A stretch of 60,952 nt of DNA. It comes from Candidatus Levybacteria bacterium RIFCSPLOWO2_12_FULL_41_12 (GTDB taxonomy: Bacteria > Patescibacteriota > Microgenomatia > Levybacterales > UBA12049). A program made the translations under genes and the position numbers. Every line of letters begins with the position of its first letter. The stretch's first letter is position 1. Location: assembly GCA_001784155.1 (NCBI GenBank), contig MFPL01000012.1:1-60952 (forward strand). The letters run 5' to 3'. The notes below the pieces were generated by a model. That model had not been told where the DNA came from and made no database searches. It saw nothing but the letters and a program-made list of their open reading frames with translations. Below are positions 12,196-22,295 of the stretch, piece by piece.

Positions 12196-13249
12196 TGTTC
12201 TTTTTAAGAAAATAATTTAAAAACAGAATTGCGCCGCCAACAAGTACTGCTACCATTATAATAGCAAACAGCTTCCCTTTGCTCGATAACACCAAAGAAA
12301 GCGCCCCCAATATAGCAGATATAATCCAGTAAAACAACGCAATTCTTCTCTGACTGTAGCCAGATGAAAGAAGTAAATGATGAAGGTGTTTTTTATCATG
12401 CCAAAAAGGAGAACGACCCGAAATTACTCTTCGAAATACTGTATAGACGCCGTCTGCCAAAGGAACTCCCATGACGAGAATTGCTGTAGCCAACTTAGCG
12501 CTTGATAGCATTGCGACAACACTGAGCAGAAGATAAATTGATGTAGCACCATACCCTGGAAAAATTTTGGCAGGATGAAAATTGTAGATGAGAAATCCCA
12601 GCGCAGATCCTGCAATTATAAAAGCGAGCTTTGCGCTTAAAATACTTGCCTCATCAATTGCAGCGAAACGCAGACTTAAGATTCCTATAACTATCGCTGA
12701 GATTGCTACAATCCCCGGCATTTGTCCGTCTACTCCCTTGCTCCAGTTAAGCATATTCATTACCCAGACTATCCAAAAAATTGCAATAAAATCAGATAGA
12801 GAAAAGACGACATGCATACCAAGCAGGCTTATTGGAAGGTTAAAGTGATTAAGATAAAGTATTCCGCCAAACGGGTTAGTTATAAATGGAATATTTACTC
12901 CACTTGCAACAATAATTATTGCGCAAGCTATTTGTACGATAAAACGAAAATATGGAGAAATGTCAATTTTATCGTCAAGCACCCCGATGACAAGCGAAAT
13001 AAAAGATGCAACAAAGATAGCAATTGTAGTAGGATTTATTGGAATAAAAATAAGAGACGCAACTACTACTCCCAGAAAAAGAGGTATGCCTCCTCCTCTA
13101 GGGATCGGCTTTTTATGAATTACGCCGGGATGTTTTCTTTTGGGGTCGTCAATTACTTTATGTTTTTTCAGAAGGCTAATTGCAGGGGGAGTTATCAATG
13201 CTGTAACAATAAATGAAATAAAAAATGACAGGATAATTGATGCAATCAT
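12176..13249 (-). CDS. MraY/WecA-like undecaprenyl-phosphate sugar-1-P transferase
   Basis: DDPKRKHPGVIHKKPIPRGGGIPLF, GVLDDKIDISPYFRF, HDKKHLHHLLL. Confidence 0.85.
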   Translation of the reverse strand: MIASIILSFFISFIVTALITPPAISLLKKHKVIDDPKRKHPGVIHKKPIPRGGGIPLFLGVVVASLIFIPINPTTIAIFVASFISLVIGVLDDKIDISPYFRFIVQIACAIIIVASGVNIPFITNPFGGILYLNHFNLPISLLGMHVVFSLSDFIAIFWIVWVMNMLNWSKGVDGQMPGIVAISAIVIGILSLRFAAIDEASILSAKLAFIIAGSALGFLIYNFHPAKIFPGYGATSIYLLLSVVAMLSSAKLATAILVMGVPLADGVYTVFRRVISGRSPFWHDKKHLHHLLLSSGYSQRRIALFYWIISAILGALSLVLSSKGKLFAIIMVAVLVGGAILFLNYFLKKNNDKITV

Positions 13250-13599
13250 ATTACGAGTTGTATTGTTCGAATTGTGAAAAGAAGAGTCAAAATTGAAATT
13301 AGAAAGGTGGTAACAGCAAGCATTCTAGAAATTAGAGGAATAGTTTTATATATAACAGACGAGAATACGAAGTTAAAAATAGTTATGCCCAAGGCTATCC
13401 CGACGGGAAGAAAAATACCAATTGATGGACTGAATCTTTGCTCGCCCCATGGTAGTTGATTGAAGAGCGGAATGATGGGGGGGAGACTCCGAAAGCTTAG
13501 AACACCATATAAAAATGCAATTATAAGAACGATAATTGTCCCAAAGTAAAAACGAGAAAGGCTTCTGTTGAGCCGTAATTTATTAATTAATTCTTTCAT
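13246..13599 (-). CDS. small multi-TM protein
   Basis: three predicted TM segments; overlaps neighbouring genes on the same strand. Confidence 0.5.
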   Translation of the reverse strand: MKELINKLRLNRSLSRFYFGTIIVLIIAFLYGVLSFRSLPPIIPLFNQLPWGEQRFSPSIGIFLPVGIALGITIFNFVFSSVIYKTIPLISRMLAVTTFLISILTLLFTIRTIQLVI

Positions 13600-15055
13600 A
13601 GATTAAAGCGTTATCTATCTTTATTCTCTCTTTGTAGTTAAAAAGCGAAAAAGGTAAAAGCTCTTTGTCCTGCATTATTACAATAAATTTTGGCTTTTTT
13701 CTAGTCAGAGAATCAGTTACTAGTGAAGGACCATCGCTGTAGCTAGTTACATGATAAAGGACAGTGTATCTGTGTGGCGGAATTTTATTGGTCATTTTGT
13801 AAATCTGGGCGTTATTTCCCCATAAATATATAGAATCAGCATCAGTTGTATTGGAATTAATAAAACTTGCTATTTTATAATCTGTTACCGCCCTTTTGTC
13901 AAAGAATCTTATATAGTCAGTTATTGGTTTTTTCCCTCCGACGAAATCTAGGAAGTTTTTATAATATCCCACCGTTTTATATTCATAGTGAAGGGGAAAG
14001 TTAGATAGGACAAGAACCAAAGTGAAAATAAACGCTACTGATAATGTACGACGGAGTTTCTTGTTCCACAAAAGGAGTCCTATGAAAAGACAGAAGCTTG
14101 GAAGGAAAACTAGGAGATAATGAACGTATGGCCTCTGAGAAAAAAATGAATTAAAAAGTGAAAATATAAACCAAATCAAAACAAAGAGAGAAGTGCTATC
14201 GAGCTCTTTTCTTTTTCGGAATATTATGTATAAGAATAAACCAAGAGCTCCGGCTTTGACGAAAAGAAGTCCTTGGGGAATAAGTAAGAAATTGCCAAGT
14301 CCAACATAAGAAATGTTGCTAAACAGCGAGGCGTCCATAAAGTTTTTAAAGTTTGCTGTTAAAAGGAAATAAATAGATGTGATAAAAACAGGCAGAATAA
14401 ATCCCACTAGGAAGAAATATATCTTTCTGATTTCAAGCCCGCCATTTTTCTTTAAATGGAAAATTGTCAAAAAACTTAAGAATGCAAGCATATCAAAAAT
14501 AGCTACAATCTTTGTGAGAAAGGCTAGAGACAGAATAACCCCACCGCTTACAAGTAAGGCATTTCTTCTGTCCTCGGTCTTTTCAGAAAGAGAGTATAGA
14601 ATTAACAGCGCAGACATTATTATAGGAAGAAGCATGAAGTTTTCTGAGTTCGCAATGTTGCCCTCAATTATTGGTAGGCTGAAAAGAATAGCAAAAATCG
14701 CAGTTACTGTGTAAGTAATTTTTCCGCTTCGATTTTCAGAAAACAGCTTTTTTACCAAAAGAAAAAATGTCCATACGGATGCTGTTCCAAAAACCAGAGA
14801 TGCCAGTCTTAATAGATATTGCTCACCGTTTAAAAGATTATAAATAACAAAAAGCAGAGGCGGTTTGTTATCAAATGCGTCCTGATATATGGTCCCGCCG
14901 TTTCGTAGGGTAACACCAATAGCTTGATATATTCCTTCGTCTCCATACCAATAGGGTTCAAAAAGCGAGGGGAGGCGAAAGAGAAAAAAAATAAAAGATA
15001 AAATTACTAGAAACCAAAACTCGCGACTTTTCTCAAGTCTTGTTATAAGCCTCAT
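13583..15055 (-). CDS. GT-C (family 39-like) membrane glycosyltransferase
   Basis: FEPYWYGDEGIYQAIGVTLRNGGTIYQDAFDNKPPLLFVIYNLL. Confidence 0.75.
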   Translation of the reverse strand: MRLITRLEKSREFWFLVILSFIFFLFRLPSLFEPYWYGDEGIYQAIGVTLRNGGTIYQDAFDNKPPLLFVIYNLLNGEQYLLRLASLVFGTASVWTFFLLVKKLFSENRSGKITYTVTAIFAILFSLPIIEGNIANSENFMLLPIIMSALLILYSLSEKTEDRRNALLVSGGVILSLAFLTKIVAIFDMLAFLSFLTIFHLKKNGGLEIRKIYFFLVGFILPVFITSIYFLLTANFKNFMDASLFSNISYVGLGNFLLIPQGLLFVKAGALGLFLYIIFRKRKELDSTSLFVLIWFIFSLFNSFFSQRPYVHYLLVFLPSFCLFIGLLLWNKKLRRTLSVAFIFTLVLVLSNFPLHYEYKTVGYYKNFLDFVGGKKPITDYIRFFDKRAVTDYKIASFINSNTTDADSIYLWGNNAQIYKMTNKIPPHRYTVLYHVTSYSDGPSLVTDSLTRKKPKFIVIMQDKELLPFSLFNYKERIKIDNALIYERIN

Positions 15056-16545
15056 AGTTTTTCAGTAACCTTATACTCCATTTTTTTCCCAAACATAACT
15101 TGGGTATGAGAGATTATTGCCGGCAGGGAGTTAAAGAAAAAGCCCGCGACCGGCATAAGAACGAATTCCAGGGGAAAGAGCAATTCTCGAGTCTTAGATC
15201 TAGATATATACTTCGGTCTGTTTCTATAGTCTATGACTATCATGATAGCCAAGGCGATAATAGTAGACGCAAGTATGATTCGGGCTAGAATTGGAAGATT
15301 ATAGCCGAGTGCAGTTCTGGCAAAAACGGGGTTTATAAGAGTTATGACATTTGCAGCTATGGTTATTATGAACCAGTTAACAGGCCACAGAAAATGATCG
15401 ATAAGAACATGGAATAGAATTTTTGTTTTCTTAAAGAAGGGAACGTTGGGTACAGTAAACCACCATTTAATAAATAGCGGATCGTCAGATACCCCATAAG
15501 ACCAGCGTCTTATCTGATGGTACTTAGTCTTAAGACTTTTAATGTATGTGTGAGACATAGGTGAATCGAGCGAAGTTTTCAGAAAAATAGGGTTTGCCTT
15601 TACGTCTCCTCCTGTTTTATAAAAAGCTTTGAAAAATACGCGGTAATCCTCAGGAATAACGTCAGTATCCCAAAATCCGATTCTTTCTAGGAGCTTGAAA
15701 GATAGAGAATAAGTCGATGTAGCGATTAGTCTGTCGCCTTGAACCAATAGGCCAGTTCTCCAAAGGCTAGAGAAAAAAGAGAAGATTCTTATTGGGGCAG
15801 GTACAGTCCAGAAGTTGTTGTGGTCTACTGTCGCAGATTGCCAGAAATTATTGTATTTTTTTTCATCCTTAAGAAAGCTTTGGGTTAGGTAGGAAAGGTA
15901 TTGTGGGTCAAAGCATGTATCAGCGTCGGCAGTAGTGACAGTAGTGAAGTTAATATCAAGAGGCCCGCTTTTTATAATTTTTTTGTAAATGTATTTTCCG
16001 CCGTATGCTTCGTTTGAAGACTTACCTTTTACTTCCCCAGGAATATCAGGATGAAACGTAGAAAAGATTCCACCAAAGACTCCACCAAATTCGCGTATCA
16101 GATCATCAGCCTTTTTTCTGGCATTTTTCTCTCTTTTCTCCATTGCCAAAACCACATATATTTTCTCCTTTGGAAAGGTTTGCTGGGCAAGAGTTGTAAT
16201 AAGCCTTAATAGTTTTTCAAAACTTTCCTGATAATTTGGGATGATTACGATGTGAGCTACTTCTGAAAAGTGATTTTGCTTTTTTGATTCAGATAGCCAA
16301 TCGACTTTTTCTGCCTTTTTAATTTTCTGTGAGGCGATATACGCGGTTACCAAAAGTGCAAAAGATCGATAGAACCAAAAAACATCGAAAAACAGTACGA
16401 AGTAGGCTACTATGTAGGGGATTACCAAAGCGCCCCATAGAGGGAATAGAATCAAAAACCATGAAACAAATCCAGGAAGTATCTCTAGGGCTCGTTGGGT
16501 TTTTATAGGGTATCTGGTAAAAAACTTGTCAAAAAAGTGAGTCAT
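15052..16545 (-). CDS. membrane glycosyltransferase family 2
   Basis: VIIPNYQESFEKLLR, TTADADTCFDPQYLSYL, RRWSYG motif, C-terminal TMs. Confidence 0.8.
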   Translation of the reverse strand: MTHFFDKFFTRYPIKTQRALEILPGFVSWFLILFPLWGALVIPYIVAYFVLFFDVFWFYRSFALLVTAYIASQKIKKAEKVDWLSESKKQNHFSEVAHIVIIPNYQESFEKLLRLITTLAQQTFPKEKIYVVLAMEKREKNARKKADDLIREFGGVFGGIFSTFHPDIPGEVKGKSSNEAYGGKYIYKKIIKSGPLDINFTTVTTADADTCFDPQYLSYLTQSFLKDEKKYNNFWQSATVDHNNFWTVPAPIRIFSFFSSLWRTGLLVQGDRLIATSTYSLSFKLLERIGFWDTDVIPEDYRVFFKAFYKTGGDVKANPIFLKTSLDSPMSHTYIKSLKTKYHQIRRWSYGVSDDPLFIKWWFTVPNVPFFKKTKILFHVLIDHFLWPVNWFIITIAANVITLINPVFARTALGYNLPILARIILASTIIALAIMIVIDYRNRPKYISRSKTRELLFPLEFVLMPVAGFFFNSLPAIISHTQVMFGKKMEYKVTEKL

Positions 16546-17336
16546 ATGCCGAACAAATCCATTGCATTTTGTGTTGTCTGGTCTCTTACCTCCTCAAAAG
16601 TTAAAGACTTGATTTCTGCGATGAAGTTACCAACTATTATAACATAAGCCGGCTCATTTCTCGTGCCTCGGTGAGGCTCGGGAGTGAGAAAAGGACTGTC
16701 GGTCTCGGTAACTATGCGGTCTATAGGCGTAGCCTTGGCGATGTCGGGGAGAGATACCGATTCTCCAGGGGGAAGCCCTTTGTATGTGATATTTCCATCA
16801 AAGCCTATGTAAAATCCTAAATCCAAGGCACCTCTTAGAATCTCCATCGAGCCTGCAAAACAGTGGAACATTCCGGGCGCGTCTCTTAGTATGTTTTTGT
16901 GATGTTTAAGAATCTCAATTATATCTTCCCCAGCGTGCCTATTGTGTATTTGAAGAGGAAGATTTAGCCTGTGCGCCAGTTCTATTTGTTTTTCGAAGAC
17001 TTCTTTTTGAACCTTTGGTTCGACAATGCCATTCGATAGATACTTGAAATAATCTAGGCCCACCTCTCCGATAGCCACAACTTTTTTGTTTTTTGCCAAT
17101 TCTTCTAAGTTCTGGATCCAGTTTTCCCCCGGTTTATCTGCATGATGCGGATGAACCCCAACAATTGCATAGAGCTCATCATATTCTTCCGACAACTCAA
17201 CAGCTTTTTGACTTGAGTCAATCTTTGTTCCCACGTTAATAATACTTCTCACGCCCTGAGATAAGGCTCTTTTAATAGCCGCGTCAGAATCTTTTTTAAA
17301 AGACTCAAAATTTAAATGGCAATGAACGTCAATCAT
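16542..17336 (-). CDS. tatD: TatD-family metal-dependent hydrolase
   Basis: MIDVHCHLNF, IGEVGLDYFKY, FHCFAGS, ETDSPFLTPEPHRG. Confidence 0.93.
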   Translation of the reverse strand: MIDVHCHLNFESFKKDSDAAIKRALSQGVRSIINVGTKIDSSQKAVELSEEYDELYAIVGVHPHHADKPGENWIQNLEELAKNKKVVAIGEVGLDYFKYLSNGIVEPKVQKEVFEKQIELAHRLNLPLQIHNRHAGEDIIEILKHHKNILRDAPGMFHCFAGSMEILRGALDLGFYIGFDGNITYKGLPPGESVSLPDIAKATPIDRIVTETDSPFLTPEPHRGTRNEPAYVIIVGNFIAEIKSLTFEEVRDQTTQNAMDLFGI

Positions 17337-17392
17337 AACTAGATTATAACAGGCTACTTGAAAACTTCTTACGAATAAGCTTCTATTAGAGT

Positions 17393-18841
17393 ATGAATCT
17401 ATCTAGGTTGTTTAAGCTTGATAGAACCTCTCTAATTGCGTTCTTCATAGGTTTTGTTTTTTTCTTTGCATATCTCACGCTTTCCCTGGTCAAGCATGCT
17501 CATTATTGGACCGGATATGATTTATCAATCACAAACCAAATAGTTTGGGAATTTAGCCGATTTACCCTTCCCATCTCCTCGGTGCATGCATACGCTTTCA
17601 CACCTGTATTTTCCGATCATGTTGAATTTGTCTACGCAATAATTTCGCCTTTTTATTGGATATTACCGGACGCCAGAATGCTTATTATTCTTCAGGTTCT
17701 AGCATTTATTTTGTCCGGAATTCCTATTTACCTCTTGGCTAAGAGACATAAAATAAATAACTATCTATCTCTTGCATTTTTAATTTCTTACTATATGTTT
17801 TTTGGAGTGCAAAATGCTTTATGGTCGGATGTCCATAGTCTTGTTTTCGGCATATCTTCTCTCTCATTCTTTATTTACTTTCTGGATGTCAAAAAAAAAT
17901 GGCCGGCACTTCTTTTCTTTATTCTTGCACTCACCAGCAAAGAAGATATGGGCCTTCTTACTTTTTTCATTTCTTTTGTCTATTTCCTAAAAACTCGATG
18001 GAAACTTAATTTGTTTGTGATGATGGTCTCGTTTATTTACGTCTTTGTCGTGTTTTTTGTGTATTATCCTAACTTCACTTTAGGCTATCAGTATGCAGGA
18101 GAAAATGGTGTCTTATCCAATATTAATCTTTTAAACTATTTCAATACGCCTGAAAAAAGATCGGTCTTTATCTATTCCTTTTTGCAAACGGGGTTTTTAT
18201 CTCTTCTCAATCCGTTATTTTTAATCCCATACCTTTTGGATTTGGGGCATTATTTTGTATTAGGAGAAAGAGTAACTTCTGCTCAAGGACTTTTCCTTCA
18301 TTACAGAGTAACATCGGCGATTCTTTTAATTTGGCCAGCGATTTTGGTAATCGGAAAGTTTAAGAAATTGAATAATAAATATCTAGCTCTTTATGTTTTG
18401 TTTTTTGCATTCCTGGTAACTTATCTTTTGCATTCACCCCTGACGTATCTTTCCAAGAAATGGTTCTGGACAACTCCAACTGGCGTTAAAAACATCGAAA
18501 AAGCGATTGAAGCATTACCAAAAGATGCCTACGTAGTAACCCAAACAAACATCTCGCCTCACATCTCCAATAGAAAGCTTATTGTTACTATGTGGGGGGA
18601 GGGAAAAGATTTTGAAAAAAATTCCCCTTGCGGAGAGCCTAAATGTGATTGGTTTAAGTGGTCAGGTGATCCGAAATTCATGCTCGTAGATACTGCGCCA
18701 GAGTGGAACATTCTCCATCTTCTGGCTAACAGGGAGGACTTTATTTCTGCTCTTTCGAATATGGAAAGGGAAGGGGTTATAAAAAAGTACAAACAAATAG
18801 GAACATCCACAATCTATACTGTCCACAAGCGCCCCTATTGA
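17393..18841 (+). CDS. DUF2079-like multi-TM protein
   Basis: YDLSITNQIVWEFSR..., SSVHAYAFTPVFSDHVEFVYAIISPFYWI. Confidence 0.75.
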   Translation: MNLSRLFKLDRTSLIAFFIGFVFFFAYLTLSLVKHAHYWTGYDLSITNQIVWEFSRFTLPISSVHAYAFTPVFSDHVEFVYAIISPFYWILPDARMLIILQVLAFILSGIPIYLLAKRHKINNYLSLAFLISYYMFFGVQNALWSDVHSLVFGISSLSFFIYFLDVKKKWPALLFFILALTSKEDMGLLTFFISFVYFLKTRWKLNLFVMMVSFIYVFVVFFVYYPNFTLGYQYAGENGVLSNINLLNYFNTPEKRSVFIYSFLQTGFLSLLNPLFLIPYLLDLGHYFVLGERVTSAQGLFLHYRVTSAILLIWPAILVIGKFKKLNNKYLALYVLFFAFLVTYLLHSPLTYLSKKWFWTTPTGVKNIEKAIEALPKDAYVVTQTNISPHISNRKLIVTMWGEGKDFEKNSPCGEPKCDWFKWSGDPKFMLVDTAPEWNILHLLANREDFISALSNMEREGVIKKYKQIGTSTIYTVHKRPY

Positions 18842-18873
18842 CAACGATTACGGTTTCAAGCTATAAAATATAT

Positions 18874-19038
18874 ATGGCTAAAAAAACTAGGAGGCATCAA
18901 AGCTTCAAAATGACCCCGCATGGACATCCCAATGAGAGAGTCTTTCTCTACATTGTTATTGCAGTTCTTCTGTCTGTAGCTGTGGGATATTTCTTAAAAG
19001 ATCAAGCAGCCTCGGTTCTAGGCCTCAGCTCCTACTAA
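18874..19038 (+). CDS. small single-TM protein
   Basis: MAKKTRRHQSFKMTPHGHPNERVFLYIVIAVLLSVAVGYFLK; TATAAA 6 nt upstream of ATG supports this internal start. Confidence 0.6.
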   Translation: MAKKTRRHQSFKMTPHGHPNERVFLYIVIAVLLSVAVGYFLKDQAASVLGLSSY

Positions 19039-20456
19039 ATCCTCGGGAAAAGGGGAGGGGCGGATTTAATCTTCGCTTCGCTAAACTGTTTTTCAATTCG
19101 TTCGGTAGTCTCGGGCATAAATGGTCTAAGAATTCCTGAAATTTCTAATATCCCGTCCACGAGATGCGCGAGAACGCTTTTAATTTTGGGATCCCTTCTC
19201 TTAACTAACTCCCATGGTTTTTCAGAGTCTACAAACCTATCCAGTTCTCCAATCCTTCCCCAAACTATTGAAGCCGCATCTTCAAGCCGAAAATCATTAA
19301 TTGCAGAATCATACTCTTCTTTATTCTCAACATGCGAGTCAGAATCTGAATTTTGTGTAAAATCAGCTGACTCACACAGTTTTGCTACCCTTGATACCAA
19401 GTTTCCGAGCCCGTTTGCGAGTTCTGCATTGTAAGCTTCGGTTAACTTTTCGAATGAGAAATCCCCATCTTGTCCAAAAGGGAATCGAGATACCAAGAGA
19501 AAACGCGTAGCATCTACTCCAAATTTATCCACTAATTCTTTTGGTGAAATAGAATTTCCTGCAGATTTGGACATTTTCGCTCCGTTAATTGTAAAAAATC
19601 CTGTTGCAAAAACTGATTTTGGTAGTTCCAGATCAGCCGCTTTTAAAAGTGCAACCCAGATAACAGTATGGAACCAGAGAATGTCTTTTCCAATTAGGTG
19701 TACATCTGCTGGCCAAAAATCTTTCTTGTTTTCTAAAAATTGTGTTGCAGTATAGTAGTTAAATAATGCTTCTACCCAAACATAAATAGTTTGTTTCCCG
19801 TCCCAGGGAATAGGAATTCCCCAAGAAACTCCTTCCCTGGAAATTGCTATGTCTTTAAGTTCGTCTCTGAGTTTCCCAAGTATTTCGCTTTTCTTGCTTT
19901 TTGGAAGAATTTCGACTGTTCCTTTCTCAAACCATCCGATCAGGTCTTTTTTAAACTCAGACAGTTTAAAGAAATAGTTTTTTTCTTTCTGGTGAACGGG
20001 CGTTAAATTGGGGTGAAGCGGGCATTTTTCCTCAACCAAATCGCTTTCGGCCAGGAATTTTTCGCAACCTACGCAGTACAAACCTTCGTAAACCCCTTCA
20101 TAAATAAGCCCTTTGTTATAAATTTTTTGCAAAATTTCCGAAACCTTCTTTTCGTGTCGTGGATCGGTTGTTCTGAAAAAGTGAGAGTAGTCTATGTTTA
20201 ATAATTTCCACGCTTCTTCAAACTTTGGGACAATATCATCTGCAAATTCTTTTGGGTTTTTGCCTGCATCTTTTGCAGCCTCCGCAATTTTTGCTCCGTG
20301 CTCATCCGTCCCTGTTAAAAAAAAGACGTTTTCCTCTCCCAGCTTTTCTTTATAGTACCTAGCGAGTATGTCCGCAGCCACTGTTACGTAGGCGTGCCCT
20401 ATGTGTGGGACGTCGTTAATGTAAAAAATTGGTGTAGTTAGGTAGAACTTGTTCAT
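19035..20456 (-). CDS. metG: methionyl-tRNA synthetase
   Basis: FYLTTPIFYINDVPHIGHAYVTVAADILARY, AKMSKSAGN. Confidence 0.97.
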   Translation of the reverse strand: MNKFYLTTPIFYINDVPHIGHAYVTVAADILARYYKEKLGEENVFFLTGTDEHGAKIAEAAKDAGKNPKEFADDIVPKFEEAWKLLNIDYSHFFRTTDPRHEKKVSEILQKIYNKGLIYEGVYEGLYCVGCEKFLAESDLVEEKCPLHPNLTPVHQKEKNYFFKLSEFKKDLIGWFEKGTVEILPKSKKSEILGKLRDELKDIAISREGVSWGIPIPWDGKQTIYVWVEALFNYYTATQFLENKKDFWPADVHLIGKDILWFHTVIWVALLKAADLELPKSVFATGFFTINGAKMSKSAGNSISPKELVDKFGVDATRFLLVSRFPFGQDGDFSFEKLTEAYNAELANGLGNLVSRVAKLCESADFTQNSDSDSHVENKEEYDSAINDFRLEDAASIVWGRIGELDRFVDSEKPWELVKRRDPKIKSVLAHLVDGILEISGILRPFMPETTERIEKQFSEAKIKSAPPLFPRI

Positions 20457-20535
20457 AATTTTAGCAATTAGCATTTAGCCACTAGCAACTAGCTCGAATT
20501 TTAGCAGACTTGACGATGACAGTCTAATAAGGCGA

Positions 20536-20549
20536 GTATACTAGTATAC
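20536..20549. repeat. 14-bp perfect palindrome GTATACTAGTATAC
   Basis: self reverse-complementary, in the metG upstream region. Confidence 0.7.
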
Positions 20550-20571
20550 CTGTCCAGGGGTTAAGTCTGAT

Positions 20572-20937
20572 CTATTTTTTCTTAATAACAAATAATTCTA
20601 CTGTTACGAAAAGAGCGAGGAAGAGAGCTCCAAATAACCAGTGGGTAAGTCCAACTAAGCGTAAAATTAGATAGAAAAGAATTAAGAGTGAAATAACTAT
20701 TCCTTGAGTTTTTTGAATGAAAATAAAAGTCAGAACTGAAAAAATAAATCCTATTAAGGAAGTTAAGAAAATCGGTAAAACCGGAACTCCACTGTTTAAA
20801 ACTGTAAACTTATATTCCGGCGAAAATGAAAAAAATATGTAGGCTGTTGAAATTGCAAGTAAAATCGCAAGCAAAAGATAAACAAAATTATGCCTTTTTC
20901 TGGCAATTGGCTTGATTCTTATCCTCATTTTGTCCAC
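20572..20937 (-). CDS. small multi-TM protein
   Basis: GTG start (VDKMRIRIK) 7 nt after TGCTATACT; three TM segments. Confidence 0.55.
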   Translation of the reverse strand: MDKMRIRIKPIARKRHNFVYLLLAILLAISTAYIFFSFSPEYKFTVLNSGVPVLPIFLTSLIGFIFSVLTFIFIQKTQGIVISLLILFYLILRLVGLTHWLFGALFLALFVTVELFVIKKK

Positions 20938-20964
20938 TAAACCCAGTATAGCATTTGTGACCTC

Positions 20965-20993
20965 TTGACAGGAATTAGCAATCATGGTATATT
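20965..20993 (+). promoter_or_regulatory. hrcA promoter TTGACA-17-TATATT
   Basis: TTGACA 20965-20970, TATATT 20988-20993. Confidence 0.8.
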
Positions 20994-21001
20994 ACTGCTA
21001 A
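20975..21001 (+). promoter_or_regulatory. CIRCE-like operator overlapping the hrcA promoter
   Basis: TTAGCAATC-N9-TACTGCTAA; left arm 8/9 and right arm 7/9 to the CIRCE consensus. Confidence 0.8.
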
Positions 21002-21003
21002 TT

Positions 21004-21738
21004 ATGCATGACCTGACACAAAGGCAGATAGAAATCCTCAAGAGTTTAATCGAGGAATATATTGAAACAGCAGAAGCCGTAGGTTCTGAGACTCTTGAAA
21101 AGAAGCACTCTTTGAGTGCAAGTCCTGCGACCATTCGAAATGAAATGGTACGCCTTACAGAATTTGGATATCTAAAAAAACCTCATACTTCATCAGGCCG
21201 AATTCCTACCCCTCAAGCAATGAAGTTTTATGTAAAACAGCTCATGAAGGAAAAGGAACTTTCTGTGGCAGAGGAAGTAGCTGTAAAAGAGAAAGTTTGG
21301 GACTTTCGAGATGAGCACGAGAAATTTCTCCATGAGCTTACAAGGTCTTTAGCAGAAAAGACTAAGGCTTTGGCAGTTTCTGCAACAGATGACGGAGGGT
21401 GTTTCTTCTCGGGTTATGCGAATATTTTGGATATGCCGGAATTTTTCGATATTGATCTAACAAAGGCTTTGCTCTCCGCGTTAGATGATGAAGAAGCCTA
21501 CCTCCAGCCATTATTCCAGGGAATAATTGGAGAAGAGGATGTTTATGTTCTAGTCGGTGACGATCTAGGCCCAGGGTTGCAGGGCCCGTATAGTCTAGTT
21601 TTTGCTAAATATACTACTTCAATGAATCAAAAAGGAGAGATAGGTGTTATAGGACCGGCAAGACTTGATTACACATCGATTGTACCGACAGTTAAATACT
21701 TCGGACGTTTAATAGAAGAAGTGGCTAGGGGATGGTAG
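21004..21738 (+). CDS. hrcA: heat-inducible transcription repressor HrcA (short form)
   Basis: LTQRQIEILKSLIEEYIETAEAVGSETLEKKHSLSASPATIRNEMVRLTEFGYLKKPHTSSGRIPT; upstream of grpE-dnaK. Confidence 0.93.
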   Translation: MHDLTQRQIEILKSLIEEYIETAEAVGSETLEKKHSLSASPATIRNEMVRLTEFGYLKKPHTSSGRIPTPQAMKFYVKQLMKEKELSVAEEVAVKEKVWDFRDEHEKFLHELTRSLAEKTKALAVSATDDGGCFFSGYANILDMPEFFDIDLTKALLSALDDEEAYLQPLFQGIIGEEDVYVLVGDDLGPGLQGPYSLVFAKYTTSMNQKGEIGVIGPARLDYTSIVPTVKYFGRLIEEVARGW

Positions 21739-21739
21739 A

Positions 21740-22291
21740 ATGAGTAAGAAGGATAATAACAGAAAAGAAAAAACCCTAGACATAGAGAACCTTGAAAATC
21801 AATTAAAAAGAGCAGTAGCAGACTATCAGAATCTTGAAAAAAGAATGGATTCTGAAAAAAGAGAATGGATAAGATCGGGAAATAAAGGCTTGATATTAAA
21901 GTTCTTACCGGTCTTAGATATTCTATTTCTTGCACAGGGACACATTAAGGATGAAGGACTTTCTCTTTCGATCGAGAAATTTTTAGAAATTTTGAAAGAA
22001 GAAGGAGTAGAGAAGATCGAAACAGAAGGGCAAGACTTCGATCCGAATAAAATGGAATGTGTTTCAGTGCAAGAAGGAGCGGAAAATAAAGTGCTCTCAG
22101 AACTGCGGCCGGGATTTGTCCTAAGCGGACAGACTCTTAGGCCATCACAAGTAATAGTAGGTTTAGGAAGTTCACATAAAGATACGAATCCAATAACAAA
22201 TGAGCCGGGTTCAAAAGAAGTTTTTAATCAAGATGACCCGAATAATAAGTGGGAAGACATGCTAAAAGAAGATAATGATTCTCAGAATTAA
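21740..22291 (+). CDS. grpE: GrpE nucleotide exchange factor
   Basis: coiled coil then LKFLPVLDIL...GVEKIETEGQDFDPNKMECVSVQE; operon position. Confidence 0.9.
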   Translation: MSKKDNNRKEKTLDIENLENQLKRAVADYQNLEKRMDSEKREWIRSGNKGLILKFLPVLDILFLAQGHIKDEGLSLSIEKFLEILKEEGVEKIETEGQDFDPNKMECVSVQEGAENKVLSELRPGFVLSGQTLRPSQVIVGLGSSHKDTNPITNEPGSKEVFNQDDPNNKWEDMLKEDNDSQN

Positions 22292-22295
22292 ATTT

